Shown: positions 51,265 to 61,548, numbered from the stretch's first letter. The stretch: 64,000 nucleotides of DNA from Alistipes montrealensis (GCF_018362775.1 NZ_JAGYXY010000004.1:171630-235629), one strand, 5' to 3'. Program-made: numbers and translations. Notes: a model not told the origin generated them from the sequence alone.

Positions 51265-52704
51265 TTAATTGTTGGGAATGGCGCTTTCGCTGTCGGGAAC
51301 CGGCAGGGTGAGTTTGCCCGCATGGTTGAAGTTGCCTCCGGAAAAGGCGATCGGACGATTGGTGCGTTTGAAAAAGAAGATAAGCTGTCCTTCGCCGATG
51401 AACTCCTTCCGGTATTCGTAGGTCAATGCCTCCCAGAATGCCTCTTCCGTCTCCGTTCCCGTCAGGGCGGGCGACGAGTAGCCGCGGGCTTTGCGTACGA
51501 CCATCAGGTTGGCCGCTGCGCTTGGCATGTCGGTTTTGTACTGACACTCGGCTGCGACGTAGTAAGCCTCGCTGATCCGGATGTTCGGAATAATCATGTC
51601 TTTCTTATCGCTCACCTTGACCGTGTATTTCTGCATGAAATTGGTCGAGGTGTTGATGAACGCCGATCGCCTGTCGCCGGAGGGGGTGGTGAAGAAGGAT
51701 TTGCTGTCGATGGTGAGCCGTTTCGAGTTCGTGTTATTCACATAAGGCTCGTAAGTCTCCATCAGTTTTTCGTTGTAGAAGCCGAACAGCAGGTCGTCGA
51801 ACATCTTGGGTGTATTCGAAATCGAAGACGAAGTTGCGAATTGCAGGGTCTTGGCCGTCACCAGGTCGATAATCTCCTGTGCATAGGTGAGCGCATCTTC
51901 GGTCTGCTGGGCCCAGAGGCAGGCGCGGGACAGCAGCACCGTTACGGCGTAGTAATTGAGGCGCGTACCGCGGTTGCTGTAAAACTTACCCTGCGAAGGC
52001 ATGTTCGTGGCGAAAAAGCGGTAGGCCGTCGAGGTGGTCTGCGAAGGGCTGATTTCCACGTCGTAGGTCTTGAGCAGGTCGTGAGCCAGCTTGAGGTCGG
52101 CGATGACCTTGCCCATAAACTCCCGGTTGGAAATCGGCGGATTCACCGTCGAGGGATAGGTTTCGACATAGGCAATGTAGCGGCCGTCGGGATCGACCTC
52201 CATCGACGTGCCGAACAGGCGCATCAGGTCGAAGTGCATCATGGCGCGTATGGCATATGCTTCGCCGAGGATCGTGTTACGGTCGATTTCACCCAACGTG
52301 AAGAAATTCTCGTCGGCCTTTTTGACGTGGGCGATCAGGTCGTTGGCCTGCGCGATGATCTTGTAACCGGCGCTCCATGTGGCCGAGGCGATTGCAGCAG
52401 CCTCCTTGGCGTCGTATTCGAGGTTGTACATCTGTGGATAACCCTTGTAGTCGCTGGCCGGGTCGATCGCATAATAGCGGGCCCATACGTCGGTCATGCC
52501 CCACGAGAGTTCCTTGCCGTACATCGTGATGTCCGACATTTGGTAGTAAAGGCCGTTGATGGCTTTGTAATAACCCGCGGTATTCTTGTAGAGATCTTCT
52601 TCGGTGATTTCGTACTGGGGCTCTATCTTCAGCCAGTCTTCGCATGCGGTGGTCATCGTTGCGGCGAGGAGCAGCACCAGAAGGTATGTCTTTTTCGTTT
52701 TCAT
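51265..52704 (-). CDS. RagB/SusD-family nutrient-binding lipoprotein
   Basis: A 479-residue SusD protein. The signal runs to lipobox TTAC (Cys ~21). Helical TPR-like segments characteristic of SusD are seen in TAGYYKAINGLYYQMSDITM, GEAYAIRAMMHFDLMRLFGT and YAVTVLLSRACLWAQQTEDA; the C-terminal RagB-type region includes RISEAYYVAAECQYKTDMPS and YEYRKEFIGEGQLIFFFKRT. It caps the SusC channel encoded 13 bases upstream. The proteases in this locus suggest a peptide or protein ligand. Confidence 0.95.
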   Translation of the reverse strand: MKTKKTYLLVLLLAATMTTACEDWLKIEPQYEITEEDLYKNTAGYYKAINGLYYQMSDITMYGKELSWGMTDVWARYYAIDPASDYKGYPQMYNLEYDAKEAAAIASATWSAGYKIIAQANDLIAHVKKADENFFTLGEIDRNTILGEAYAIRAMMHFDLMRLFGTSMEVDPDGRYIAYVETYPSTVNPPISNREFMGKVIADLKLAHDLLKTYDVEISPSQTTSTAYRFFATNMPSQGKFYSNRGTRLNYYAVTVLLSRACLWAQQTEDALTYAQEIIDLVTAKTLQFATSSSISNTPKMFDDLLFGFYNEKLMETYEPYVNNTNSKRLTIDSKSFFTTPSGDRRSAFINTSTNFMQKYTVKVSDKKDMIIPNIRISEAYYVAAECQYKTDMPSAAANLMVVRKARGYSSPALTGTETEEAFWEALTYEYRKEFIGEGQLIFFFKRTNRPIAFSGGNFNHAGKLTLPVPDSESAIPNN

Positions 52705-52717
52705 GATTCGCGCGTTT

Positions 52718-55700
52718 TTAGAAGGATGCATTGACGGAGAGGGTGAACGAACGTGCGTAGGGCGACGAGAGGCCGCGCTCGACCTGGATCGAGCTGACGG
52801 TGAACAGGTCGCGGCAGTTGAACTGCAGTTTGAGGCGGTAGAGCCCCAGCTTGCTGATCAGGTCGCGCTTGAACTCGTAACCTACCGAGAGGCTCGACAT
52901 GTTGAGGTAGCTGTAATTCTGGACCAGGCGTGAGGTTGGACGCGTTACGGAGTTGTAATCCTTGATGTTGCGGAAGCGGGCTACGTCGCCGGGTTTGATC
53001 CAGCGGTCGCTCAGCACGCGGCGGTCGCAGTTGCTGTTGAGGATGTCGGCCATTTCGATCGTCTGGCGCAGCGTCTGGTTGTAACGCTGTCCGCCCCACT
53101 CGTAGAGGAAATAGGTGTCGAGCGTGAGTCCTTTCCAATAGGCGCTCAGACCGAACGAACCGCTCATCGTAGGCTCGGTGTCGCCTACGAGGACATTCTC
53201 TGCGGGGTCCCACTTGAAAGTGGTCGATCCGTCGCGGCGCAGGAACAGTTCCTGCCCCGTCGCGGGGTCGATACCCAGCGAGCGCATGGCGTAGATGCCT
53301 GTCTGCGAGCCGCCTTCGTAGTAGCGCAGCAAGGGGGTGGCCTGTACGTCGTTGCCGCCGTTATTGCTGTTGTAGTGTTCGTTTACACGGTCGTTGTAGG
53401 CTTTCAGCGAGTTGGAAATTTTCTTGAGCTTGCTCTTGTTCGACGCTCCGGTGAACATCAGGTTGATGATCGTGTTCTTGGTGTTGACGATGCGGCTGCG
53501 GAGATGGATTTCGTGTCCGCGGTTCTCTACCTGGCCTACGTTCTCCTTGTAGGTGGTGAAACCCGACGAGGTGGGGATGGTCATGTCGGCCACGGAGTCG
53601 TGCGTATCCTTGACGTAATAGTTGTACTTGGCGTAGAACAGGCCGTTAAGGATTGTCATTTCAAAACCGAAGTCGGTCTGGAGCGTGCGCTCCCATTTCA
53701 GGTTGGGATTGCCCAGGTAGCGGATTTCCACGCCGTCGCCGGTGGGGTAGTGCCACTCGGTGATCATCACGTATTTGTTCTGTGCGGCGTAGGAGGGGAA
53801 CGATACCTTACCCGTCATACCGTACGATCCGCGCAGCTTGAACTGCGTCAGCCACGGGGTCTTCTGTTTGAAGAACTTCAGGTTGTGGAGGTTGACGCCC
53901 GCACCCGTCGAGAAGAAGGGGGCGAAACGCTTGTTCGCACCGAACTGCGAACTGCCGTCAATACGTCCCGAGAGGTCGGCGAAGACCACGTCGTTGTACG
54001 AGTAGTTGAGCACCGAAAGGGCGCTGAACAGGCGGTTCTTGCTTTCGAGGTAGCTCTCCGTGTCGAGGTCCTTGGCATAGCCCGGGCCCGAGAATCCGCC
54101 TTCGGGGAAGCCGCTGTAAGTGAATCCCTTGTAATCGGTCTTCTCCTCGCGGATGTTCAAGCCGACGACGAAGTTGATGTTGTGCTTGCCGATCTGGTCG
54201 TTATAGTAGCCGTTTACGTTGATGTCGTAGTTCGACTGTTTCTGCGTCGAAGTTACGAGTTGTCCCTTTTTTTCCGTGTCTTTGAACCTGCTTGCCGCGG
54301 GATCGGTGAACTTGTCCGCATCGCTGACGATGTAGCCCAGCGCGATGTTGGCCTTGAAGTTGATCTTCTTGTTGAGGTAGTAGCGCACGTCGAACTGGTC
54401 GTAGAACTCGTGGCGTTTGCCTTTGTCGAAACTGCCCAGCATGGCGTCGTACATCGGGTTGCGATACGCCGATCCGCTGTGCCAGGTGGTCATGTTCATG
54501 CCGATCTTGCCGTTCTCGTCCAGGTAGGTGTCGTAAGGGTTCATGCGCACGTATTCCGAGAAGGAGCCGTAAGGCGACTCGTTCGAGTTGACCAGCGTGG
54601 TGGTCATCTGGTTGCGGAAGGTCAGGCCCTTATACTGGTATTGCAGGTTAAGCGCCGCCTCCATCTTTTTGCGGTTCAGCCCCTTCATGACGCCTTCCTG
54701 GTTGTCGTACATCAGGTCGATGCCGTAGCGGAATGCGTCGGCGCCGCCCGAAATGCCGATCGAGTGTTTGTGGCTGAACGACGTGCGCAGCGGCAGGGCG
54801 AGCCAGTCGGTCTCGATGCCGCGCTCGATGTTTTGCAGTTTGCCGTTGTACTCCTTGAGCTTGGTGGCGATCAGGGTCGGGTCGTCCGTGTCGTAATAGC
54901 CCGCCAGCAGCTCGGCTTCGAGCTTCTCGCGGGCGTTCATCAGGTTGTAGCTCGACAGATCGGGGGCGCTGATCGCGAAGTTGCCGCTGTAACTCACGTT
55001 CAGGCGGCCGTTGGTGAAACTCTTGGTCGTGATGACGATCACGCCGTTTGCGGCGCGCGAACCGTACATGGCCGTAGCCGCAGCGTCCTTGAGGATCGTG
55101 TAGGTCTCGATGCGCTCGATGTCCAGGTCATAAATCTTCTCCATCGAAACCTCATATCCGTCGAGCATGAAGATCGGACGGTTGGGGTCGTTCTTCAGGG
55201 CGTGCTCCGACGTGAGGCTCTCGTCGAGCACCGGCGTGCCGATGCCCGAACGTCCGCGAACGTACATTTCGGGCAGGGCGTTGGGGTTCGAGCCCATGTC
55301 GAGGTTCTCGGTGACGCGGAACGAAGGCTCGAAAATCTGGATGGCGCTGAGCGGGTTGCCCGAGGGGGCCACTGTTTTGAGCTGTTCGCCCGTGATGGTC
55401 GTCGACGAACCCGAGAACGATTTCTGGGCGATGTTCAGGATACCCGTGACCACGACGTTGGAGATTTCGCTCACCTGCGGGTCCATGTGGATATTGATCC
55501 GGTCGAGCTCCTTGATCGATTGCTTGCCGTTCTGGAAAGCGGTCAGTTCCTGGGGTTTCATGCCGAGGAACGAGAACGAGAGGACCATGTTGTCCGTGCG
55601 GCGCGAGCGGAGCACGAATTTGCCGTCGGGTCCCGTCACGGCGCCGCGTCCGGCCTCTTTCAGCACGACGCTGACACCGGCCAGCGGCAGCCCGTTTTCG

Positions 55701-56098
55701 TCGTAAACCACGCCGGAGAACTGTACGGCTTCTTCCGTGCCCTTACGGATCTCTTCGGCGGGACGGATGACGATCATGTTGCCACGAATCTGATAGCTGA
55801 GGTTGCTGTTGCGCAGGCACAGCTTCACCACGTCGATCACCGTGGTATGGGCCATCTGGATCGAGACGCGGGGCAGCGATTCGATTTGCCCGTTGTTGTA
55901 GACGAAATCGTACTGCGAGTGGTTGTCCAGCCAGGTGAAGACCTGCTGCACGGTGGCATTGCGGAAATCGACTGCAATTGTCGGCTGCGCTTGTTGCGCG
56001 CGGGCGATACCCAGTCCCGTCATACAAATCGTCAGCAGCACGGCCAGCCGCCGTACCAGTCTGCCGGGAAAACGCCCGTCGGGTAAAAATTTCTTCAT
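52718..56098 (-). CDS. SusC/RagA-family TonB-dependent transporter with STN domain
   Basis: A 1126-residue outer-membrane transporter. After a signal peptide (~1-34) come an STN domain (~40-113, VQQVFTWLDNHSQYDFVYNN), a carboxypeptidase-regulatory-like domain (~126-200, FSGVVYDENGLPLAGVSVVL), a plug (VVVTGILNIAQKSFSGSSTT, DAAATAMYGSRAANGVIVIT) and the barrel ending SFTLSVNASF with terminal Phe. The STN domain indicates signalling to a FecR, most likely the one at the head of this locus. A perfect hairpin terminator lies just upstream, so it may be transcribed separately from, or attenuated relative to, the protease genes. Confidence 0.96.
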   Translation of the reverse strand: MKKFLPDGRFPGRLVRRLAVLLTICMTGLGIARAQQAQPTIAVDFRNATVQQVFTWLDNHSQYDFVYNNGQIESLPRVSIQMAHTTVIDVVKLCLRNSNLSYQIRGNMIVIRPAEEIRKGTEEAVQFSGVVYDENGLPLAGVSVVLKEAGRGAVTGPDGKFVLRSRRTDNMVLSFSFLGMKPQELTAFQNGKQSIKELDRINIHMDPQVSEISNVVVTGILNIAQKSFSGSSTTITGEQLKTVAPSGNPLSAIQIFEPSFRVTENLDMGSNPNALPEMYVRGRSGIGTPVLDESLTSEHALKNDPNRPIFMLDGYEVSMEKIYDLDIERIETYTILKDAAATAMYGSRAANGVIVITTKSFTNGRLNVSYSGNFAISAPDLSSYNLMNAREKLEAELLAGYYDTDDPTLIATKLKEYNGKLQNIERGIETDWLALPLRTSFSHKHSIGISGGADAFRYGIDLMYDNQEGVMKGLNRKKMEAALNLQYQYKGLTFRNQMTTTLVNSNESPYGSFSEYVRMNPYDTYLDENGKIGMNMTTWHSGSAYRNPMYDAMLGSFDKGKRHEFYDQFDVRYYLNKKINFKANIALGYIVSDADKFTDPAASRFKDTEKKGQLVTSTQKQSNYDINVNGYYNDQIGKHNINFVVGLNIREEKTDYKGFTYSGFPEGGFSGPGYAKDLDTESYLESKNRLFSALSVLNYSYNDVVFADLSGRIDGSSQFGANKRFAPFFSTGAGVNLHNLKFFKQKTPWLTQFKLRGSYGMTGKVSFPSYAAQNKYVMITEWHYPTGDGVEIRYLGNPNLKWERTLQTDFGFEMTILNGLFYAKYNYYVKDTHDSVADMTIPTSSGFTTYKENVGQVENRGHEIHLRSRIVNTKNTIINLMFTGASNKSKLKKISNSLKAYNDRVNEHYNSNNGGNDVQATPLLRYYEGGSQTGIYAMRSLGIDPATGQELFLRRDGSTTFKWDPAENVLVGDTEPTMSGSFGLSAYWKGLTLDTYFLYEWGGQRYNQTLRQTIEMADILNSNCDRRVLSDRWIKPGDVARFRNIKDYNSVTRPTSRLVQNYSYLNMSSLSVGYEFKRDLISKLGLYRLKLQFNCRDLFTVSSIQVERGLSSPYARSFTLSVNASF

Positions 56099-56132
56099 AC
56101 GCTGTCAGGTTATTTGAAACAAAGTATTTAAA

Positions 56133-56165
56133 AATACCCGCCTTCGGACTTCGAAGGCGGGTATT
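56133..56165 (-). terminator. Hairpin terminator/attenuator between protease-like gene and susC
   Basis: Perfect 14-bp arms (56133-56146 and 56152-56165) with a 5-base loop. On the minus strand the stem runs into TTTTTAAA. It lies 10 bases beyond the protease-like stop and 34 before susC, and would reduce read-through into the transport genes. Confidence 0.8.
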
Positions 56166-56175
56166 CTTCAAAGTC

Positions 56176-58812
56176 TTAGTCTATGAGCCGGTTAATCGAC
56201 TCGTAAATAAAGCGGTAATGCTCGCGGGTGCGGCGATCGGAGGTGTTGATGTAGGGTTTCACGACGTTACGCAGCTCCTTGAGGATGCCGAAATAGAGCT
56301 GGCGCGTCGACTGCGTGTTCAGCACGGGCCAGTATTTCAGCGCACCGTACTGGGCGCTTACTTCGTCGCGGCCGAAATTCACGTCGTTCACCGGGTAGAG
56401 CAGCGGCAATTCGTCGGCAGCCTTCATGCAAGCCTCGGGATCGCTGAAGTCGAAGATGCTCGGGTCGTCGGCGATCTGTGCGGCCAGTGTCGACGATGCC
56501 CCGCCGCGATTCTTGAATTTGGCGTTCCGGTCGATGACGTGCGACGAAGCCATCATCGTCTTGGCGAAGTTTGTCTGGTAGTAGAAATCCTCGTCAGAGA
56601 GTTTCTGGCCCTTGCGGGTCTTCTCGAAGAGCTTGTCGAACATGTAGCGGATGTAGCGCTTGTGGTCGAAATGGTCTTTGCCCTGTCCGTCGTAGACAAA
56701 CAGGCGGGTCGCCGTGGCGGTCATCAGCAACTGTACGTAGTCCTTGTGCTCCTCGATACGCTCGCGCTGGATGCCCATCAGGCTTACCAGTTCGGGACGG
56801 CATACCCAATCGGGCATGTAGCGGTGGGCGTAGAGAATGTCGAGGGCCTCTTTCTGGACCTCGTAGGAGGTGAACTCGTAATTGGGTACGGGGTCGTTGG
56901 CCTTGCGCTCGTAGGTCTTCACGCCGTAGGCCGTGATGGCGACCTGCGTCAGTAACTGCTTGTAACGGCGGTAGAGGTAGTTGTAAAGGCCCTGGCGGTA
57001 GAGGTACTCCGGATCGTCCTTGTCGGAAATCCATTTGTCGAAGTTTTCCATGCAGTACTTCAGGTTGCCGAGCGCATACTTGAAGTTCTTGATGTCGTCG
57101 TCGCCCACGTCGTTGGCTCCGCAGTCGGGGCAGTCCTTGGCGTTCTCATACCGGTAGATGGGATTGCCGACCGTTGCGTCGACCCATTTCTCGACCACTT
57201 TCAGCTCCTCTTCGGAAGTCTTGGCTCCGGGGATGGGTTTGTAGAGGCACTTTACGACATGGTAATCGTATTCGCCCACGCCCGTCGGGGTGATGCGGTA
57301 GCCCTTCTTGACGGCGTCGATTGGTGCGATGAAGTTGTACTTGGCGATGTCGAGCATCGAAGGCGTCGTGCCGTACTTCTGCGTGAAGGCCGGGTTGTTG
57401 CGCAGCGAATCCGACGGGAAAGCCGCCGACGAGGTGAGGTTGTACGACATGCCGAAGCAGTCGACGCCCGTCAGCCACGTGAAGTGGTTCTTGATGTGCT
57501 CGAAGAGCGTGCTGTCGGGCATGTAACGCTGGCGCACCGAGGGGTCGGCGTGTGCCGTGAAGACGAAGATCTCGAACGGCATTTCCCAGACCATGTTGTG
57601 GCAGACCATGACCGTCGTGCGGAGAATTTCGCCGCTGCGGGGGTCGACATAGGTGCGTACGCGGGAATCACCGGCCAGCGAAGGCACGTAATTGATGCAG
57701 TTGTAGCGGAAATTCTGGGGGCTGAACTGCGGGTCTTCCTGCGGTGTGGGGAACGGCTTGACGCGGATGGCGTCCTTGAATCCGATGGCTTCGAAGCACT
57801 TGTTCCATTCGAGGATGCCTTTCGTGATCGCTCCGCCCATCTGTGCGGTGAAGGTGGTGTCGATGTAGAAGACGATCGGCTCTTTCGGCTCCACGGTTTC
57901 GCCGCGGTCGTATGCCGCCTGGTCCGACGGCTCCATGCGCCAGCGCGTGGCGAAGTAGACGGGGTCCATCAGTTTGTAGCCCGAATGGTAGTTGTATTTG
58001 CCCAGCACGTTCAGCGGCAGGCGGAAATCGGCCAGGCGCGGACGCATCGGGGTCTCGGGCAGCAGGGTCAGCGAACGCACCAGTTTGGCGGTGGTCACCT
58101 TGTTGTAGGTCTTGCCGATCTTGCTGTCGTAGGTGATGTAGCTGGTGATGTTGGCGTTGTCGTCGAAGGCGGCCACGTCGACCAGCATCGAGCGGTCTTT
58201 CTTCTGGTTGAAGGAGATGCCGCGCAGTACGAGTTTGGTCTCCGAGCGGGGGTCGATGGCCGTCAGAAGGCTCTCGTCGCCGATGAACAGGTCGGTCATG
58301 TCGAACACGACGGCCGTCGAATCGGCGTTGAAGGCTTTGATCTTGTACGAGCCGAGGATCGCCGGCATGTTGCTCTGCTCGAGCGCACGGCGGATTCCCT
58401 CGCTGTTGTCTCCCACCACCGACTGGCTGCGGTCGCGGCGCAGTACGACCGAGCGGTTGATCGTGTCGAACTTGACCTGCAGCGGACGCAGGGGCGACAG
58501 GCCGACGTAGCTGTCGGTATGGTCGGTGATCTCGGCCACCGACGACATGAGCATCATGTCGCGCCCGAGCGTCTTCAGGGGCAGTTCGACGAGCAGTTGG
58601 TCGTCGACCAGGTGCAGGGTCATCATGCCTCCCTTGGAGGTTTTTACTTTTTTATCTTTGAAAAGCTTGTCGTAATCGCTTTGCTTCTTCGCGGGTGCGG
58701 CGGGAGCCGTCGTCTGGGCCTTTTTCTTGGATTTCTTACCTTTGGCGACGGTTGCCGTCGTGGCGCCCGACAGGAGCAGCAGCGAAAGCAGACAGATCAG
58801 TTGTCGTTTCAT
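56176..58812 (-). CDS. DUF5117/DUF5118 metalloprotease paralogue without zinc site
   Basis: An 878-residue exported protein, similar along its length to the active protease upstream. It has a signal peptide (~1-22), lysine-rich linker, N-terminal DUF5118/5117-like beta domains (LVDDQLLVELPLKTLGRDMM, EPKEPIVFYIDTTFTAQMGG, ITKGILEWNKCFEAIGFKDA) and a C-terminal helical region. Where the paralogue has its HExxHxxGxxH, this protein reads FEHIKNHFTWLTGVDCFGMS (about residues 433-452), with no HExxH. The Met-turn equivalent is PSMLDIAKYNF rather than YSIMDYARF. It is probably a non-catalytic binding or helper protein. It lies 27 bases after the active gene. Confidence 0.88.
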   Translation of the reverse strand: MKRQLICLLSLLLLSGATTATVAKGKKSKKKAQTTAPAAPAKKQSDYDKLFKDKKVKTSKGGMMTLHLVDDQLLVELPLKTLGRDMMLMSSVAEITDHTDSYVGLSPLRPLQVKFDTINRSVVLRRDRSQSVVGDNSEGIRRALEQSNMPAILGSYKIKAFNADSTAVVFDMTDLFIGDESLLTAIDPRSETKLVLRGISFNQKKDRSMLVDVAAFDDNANITSYITYDSKIGKTYNKVTTAKLVRSLTLLPETPMRPRLADFRLPLNVLGKYNYHSGYKLMDPVYFATRWRMEPSDQAAYDRGETVEPKEPIVFYIDTTFTAQMGGAITKGILEWNKCFEAIGFKDAIRVKPFPTPQEDPQFSPQNFRYNCINYVPSLAGDSRVRTYVDPRSGEILRTTVMVCHNMVWEMPFEIFVFTAHADPSVRQRYMPDSTLFEHIKNHFTWLTGVDCFGMSYNLTSSAAFPSDSLRNNPAFTQKYGTTPSMLDIAKYNFIAPIDAVKKGYRITPTGVGEYDYHVVKCLYKPIPGAKTSEEELKVVEKWVDATVGNPIYRYENAKDCPDCGANDVGDDDIKNFKYALGNLKYCMENFDKWISDKDDPEYLYRQGLYNYLYRRYKQLLTQVAITAYGVKTYERKANDPVPNYEFTSYEVQKEALDILYAHRYMPDWVCRPELVSLMGIQRERIEEHKDYVQLLMTATATRLFVYDGQGKDHFDHKRYIRYMFDKLFEKTRKGQKLSDEDFYYQTNFAKTMMASSHVIDRNAKFKNRGGASSTLAAQIADDPSIFDFSDPEACMKAADELPLLYPVNDVNFGRDEVSAQYGALKYWPVLNTQSTRQLYFGILKELRNVVKPYINTSDRRTREHYRFIYESINRLID

Positions 58813-58839
58813 AATTTCGGATCGCTGTTTTGAGTTAAA

Positions 58840-61527
58840 CTACTGTAAAGCACCTTCGATGCGGTGGAGCAACAGTTCGTAGTGGTTGCGCGTGTCCTGA
58901 TCGCCCGTGTAACGCTTCTGGCGCAGCAGGTCGCGGACCTGGATCAGGCGTGCGTAGTACATGGCGTCGCGCGGAGTGAGCGACTCGGTCAGCGAACGGA
59001 AGTAGCCGAAGCCGCTGATCTCCTCGGGGGCGTTGAACAACTGCGCTTCCATCTGGCGTTCCAGGCTGGTGAGCATGTCTTCGCCTTCCATCGCTTCGGC
59101 ATAGAGTCCGCCGGTGTTGATGTTCCAGCCGTTCTCGTCGATCGAGGGGCTGAACCCGAAGCCGCGTTGGTCGTCGGCCAGCGATTTTGCCGAGCCGCTG
59201 CCCGACTGGGGCATCAGGCGCGTGATCATCAGCAGGAAGTCCACATAGGTGTTCTGGTTGCTGCGGTCGCGCGGCGTGGTGCTCCGGCCCTGGATGGTGT
59301 TCCGGAAGATGCCCTTCATGGCGTCGTCGGAGTGCTCCGACTGGGTGTATGCGTTGCGGGCGGGGTCGATCATGCGGCCGAAGCTGCCTTTGTCTGCGGT
59401 GATTAACGACACCAGCAGGCGCTGTACGCGTACCGAGAGGTTGCCCTGCAGGGGCAGCTCCTTGAGCAGTGCGGGATCGTCGATCCAGTCGAGGTCGTGG
59501 AGCTGGTCGACGAGGAACTTCTGGGCGCGGCGCTGGTAGTCGCCGTCGACGAACGAATAGGAGGGACGCGGGTCGCCGGCCTTGCGCTCGTTCATCATCA
59601 TACCGCCCTTGATGTTGTAGACGTGGCTAACGAAGGTCAGGTACTGGTTGAGCAGCGACATGTAGATCGCCTGACGTGCTGTAAGGTCATTGTCGTCCTC
59701 GCCGTACCATTCGTTCAGGTGCTTCATGATGAACTTGAGGTTCTTGATGCCGTACTCCGCACCGCGGACCAGGTCGTCGCCGAGGTCCTCCGACAGCGAT
59801 GTCGGGTCGAGCGTGTTGTAAACCTGCTGCTTGCCGTAGCGGTAGATCGGGTCGGCGGCATGTACGCGGATCAGGCTGTCGAGCCAGGGCTGCTCCTCTT
59901 CGGGAGTCTTGGCGTCGGGCAGGTAGGTGTAGAGCCACTTCACGGCATATTCGTCGAACACGCCCATGCGGGGAGGCATCATGCTGACGCCGCGCTCGTA
60001 ATCGCCGGGCTGTGCCACGTGGTTGAAACGGGCGTAGTCCATGATCGAGTAGGTTGTACCGTATTTCTGCGTGAACGAAGGCGAGCGGAGCGAGTCGATG
60101 GGAATGGCGGCCGACGAGCACATGTTGTGCATGTAGCCCAGGCAGTGGCCCACCTCGTGCGAGAGCACATAGCGCAGGGCGCTGCCCATGATCGAGTCGG
60201 GGATGTTCATCGTGCGGACGTTGGGATCGGCGCCTGCGGTCTGGAGGAAACGCCAGCGGTTGAGCAGTTTGACGATGTCGTGGTAAACCATTACCGAAGC
60301 GTTGATGATCTCACCTGTGCGGGGATCGTCCCACGAGGGACCCATGGCGTTCTGGATGGCGATCGGCGCGTAGCGGATACACGAATATTTCAGGTTGTCC
60401 GGATCGAATTCGGGGTCTTCCTCCTTGGTGGGGTAGTCGCGCACCTGCACGACGTTCTTGAAGCCGATCTTCTCGAAGGCGTGGTTCCACTCCTCGATAC
60501 CCTCCTTTGCGTAGGGTTTCCAGGCTTCGGGCAGGTTGTCGTCGAGGTAGAAAACGATGGGTTTCACCGGTTCCACCAGTTCGCCGCGCTTGTAAGCCTC
60601 CACGTCCTTGGGCTCCACGCGCCAGTGACGGGCATAATAAACGGGCAGCGTACCGCGGTTCATATTGGCCGAGAAGCGGGCCTTGCCCGTTACGAAGATG
60701 TTCATGCGCGGGTCGGCGATGCGCGGACGCATCGGCTCTTCGGGCAGCAGCAGCAGCGTGCGGGTCACCAGGGCGGTGAAGGCGCGCTTATCCTCGATCT
60801 TGCCCATGACGGGGCCGTTCGAATAGGTGACGGTCGTCGTGTAGCTCAGGTAGCTCTTCACGGTCACGTTGTCGTCGAAGGCTTTGATGTCGCCCAGGTG
60901 GCTGTTCGACTTCTGGAACGAGGTCGAGCGCGTGAAGGGTTTGTACCCGAAGGTGCTGTACGGGTCGAACGGCGACAGGTCGCTGTTGTCCTCCATGAAG
61001 AGGTTCGTGGCGTCGATCACCACGGCCGTCGAGTCGGCGTTGTAAGCCTCGATCTTGAAGGCGCGGTAGATGCCCGGGATCGACGAACGGCGTACGGCCT
61101 CTTTGATCCCCTGGTCCTGCTCGTCGCCGCTGTATATGTCGTTGACAAGGCACAACTGGACGCCCTTGCCCTGCTTGGTGAAGGTGACATGCAGCGGGGT
61201 ACTCGACTTGTAGCCGATCACGCCGTGGTCGTTGGAACTGATCTCCGAAACGGTCGATCCCAGCAGCATTTCGCGTCCGAATACGGACATCGGCAGCTCG
61301 AAATAGAGTTTCTCGCCGTCGACTTTGTGCAGGGTGAGCAGGCCTTTGACAGTCTGGCACTTCTTGTCCTTGAACAGTTTTTCATAATCGGTCACCTTCT
61401 TTTTCGACGTGGTGTCCGCCTGCTCGGTCTTGTTTTTTTTCTTTCCCTTACTTTTGGCGGGCTTGGCTGCCAGAAGGAGCGCCGGAATGAGCAGGGCGCA
61501 CGCGAGGAATAGGCCTTTTCGTATCAT
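58840..61527 (-). CDS. Zinc-dependent metalloprotease, DUF5117/metzincin-like
   Basis: An 895-residue exported protease. It has a signal peptide (~1-20), lysine-rich linker, DUF5118 and DUF5117-type domains (GLLTLHKVDGEKLYFELPMS, EPVKPIVFYLDDNLPEAWKP, GIEEWNHAFEKIGFKNVVQV), then the zinc site HEVGHCLGYMH (His457, Glu458, His461, His467) which fits HExxHxxGxxH. TTYSIMDYARF supplies a Met-turn. A DUF4953-like C-terminal part follows. It should degrade proteins or peptides outside the inner membrane, feeding the SusC/SusD pair downstream. It lies 21 bases after fecR, in the same transcript. Confidence 0.93.
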   Translation of the reverse strand: MIRKGLFLACALLIPALLLAAKPAKSKGKKKNKTEQADTTSKKKVTDYEKLFKDKKCQTVKGLLTLHKVDGEKLYFELPMSVFGREMLLGSTVSEISSNDHGVIGYKSSTPLHVTFTKQGKGVQLCLVNDIYSGDEQDQGIKEAVRRSSIPGIYRAFKIEAYNADSTAVVIDATNLFMEDNSDLSPFDPYSTFGYKPFTRSTSFQKSNSHLGDIKAFDDNVTVKSYLSYTTTVTYSNGPVMGKIEDKRAFTALVTRTLLLLPEEPMRPRIADPRMNIFVTGKARFSANMNRGTLPVYYARHWRVEPKDVEAYKRGELVEPVKPIVFYLDDNLPEAWKPYAKEGIEEWNHAFEKIGFKNVVQVRDYPTKEEDPEFDPDNLKYSCIRYAPIAIQNAMGPSWDDPRTGEIINASVMVYHDIVKLLNRWRFLQTAGADPNVRTMNIPDSIMGSALRYVLSHEVGHCLGYMHNMCSSAAIPIDSLRSPSFTQKYGTTYSIMDYARFNHVAQPGDYERGVSMMPPRMGVFDEYAVKWLYTYLPDAKTPEEEQPWLDSLIRVHAADPIYRYGKQQVYNTLDPTSLSEDLGDDLVRGAEYGIKNLKFIMKHLNEWYGEDDNDLTARQAIYMSLLNQYLTFVSHVYNIKGGMMMNERKAGDPRPSYSFVDGDYQRRAQKFLVDQLHDLDWIDDPALLKELPLQGNLSVRVQRLLVSLITADKGSFGRMIDPARNAYTQSEHSDDAMKGIFRNTIQGRSTTPRDRSNQNTYVDFLLMITRLMPQSGSGSAKSLADDQRGFGFSPSIDENGWNINTGGLYAEAMEGEDMLTSLERQMEAQLFNAPEEISGFGYFRSLTESLTPRDAMYYARLIQVRDLLRQKRYTGDQDTRNHYELLLHRIEGALQ

Positions 61528-61548
61528 ACAGTTTGAGTTAAAGTGATT

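Noticed and set aside
53375..56086. Long plus-strand open frame (about 900 codons) opposite susC
   Set aside because: It is an antisense shadow of a strongly supported SusC gene in high-GC DNA; the translation has no recognisable domain and a skewed Val/Arg composition.
57259..61512. Long plus-strand frames opposite the two protease genes
   Set aside because: Antisense shadows of the DUF5117-type genes, again rich in Val, Arg and Gly with no motifs.
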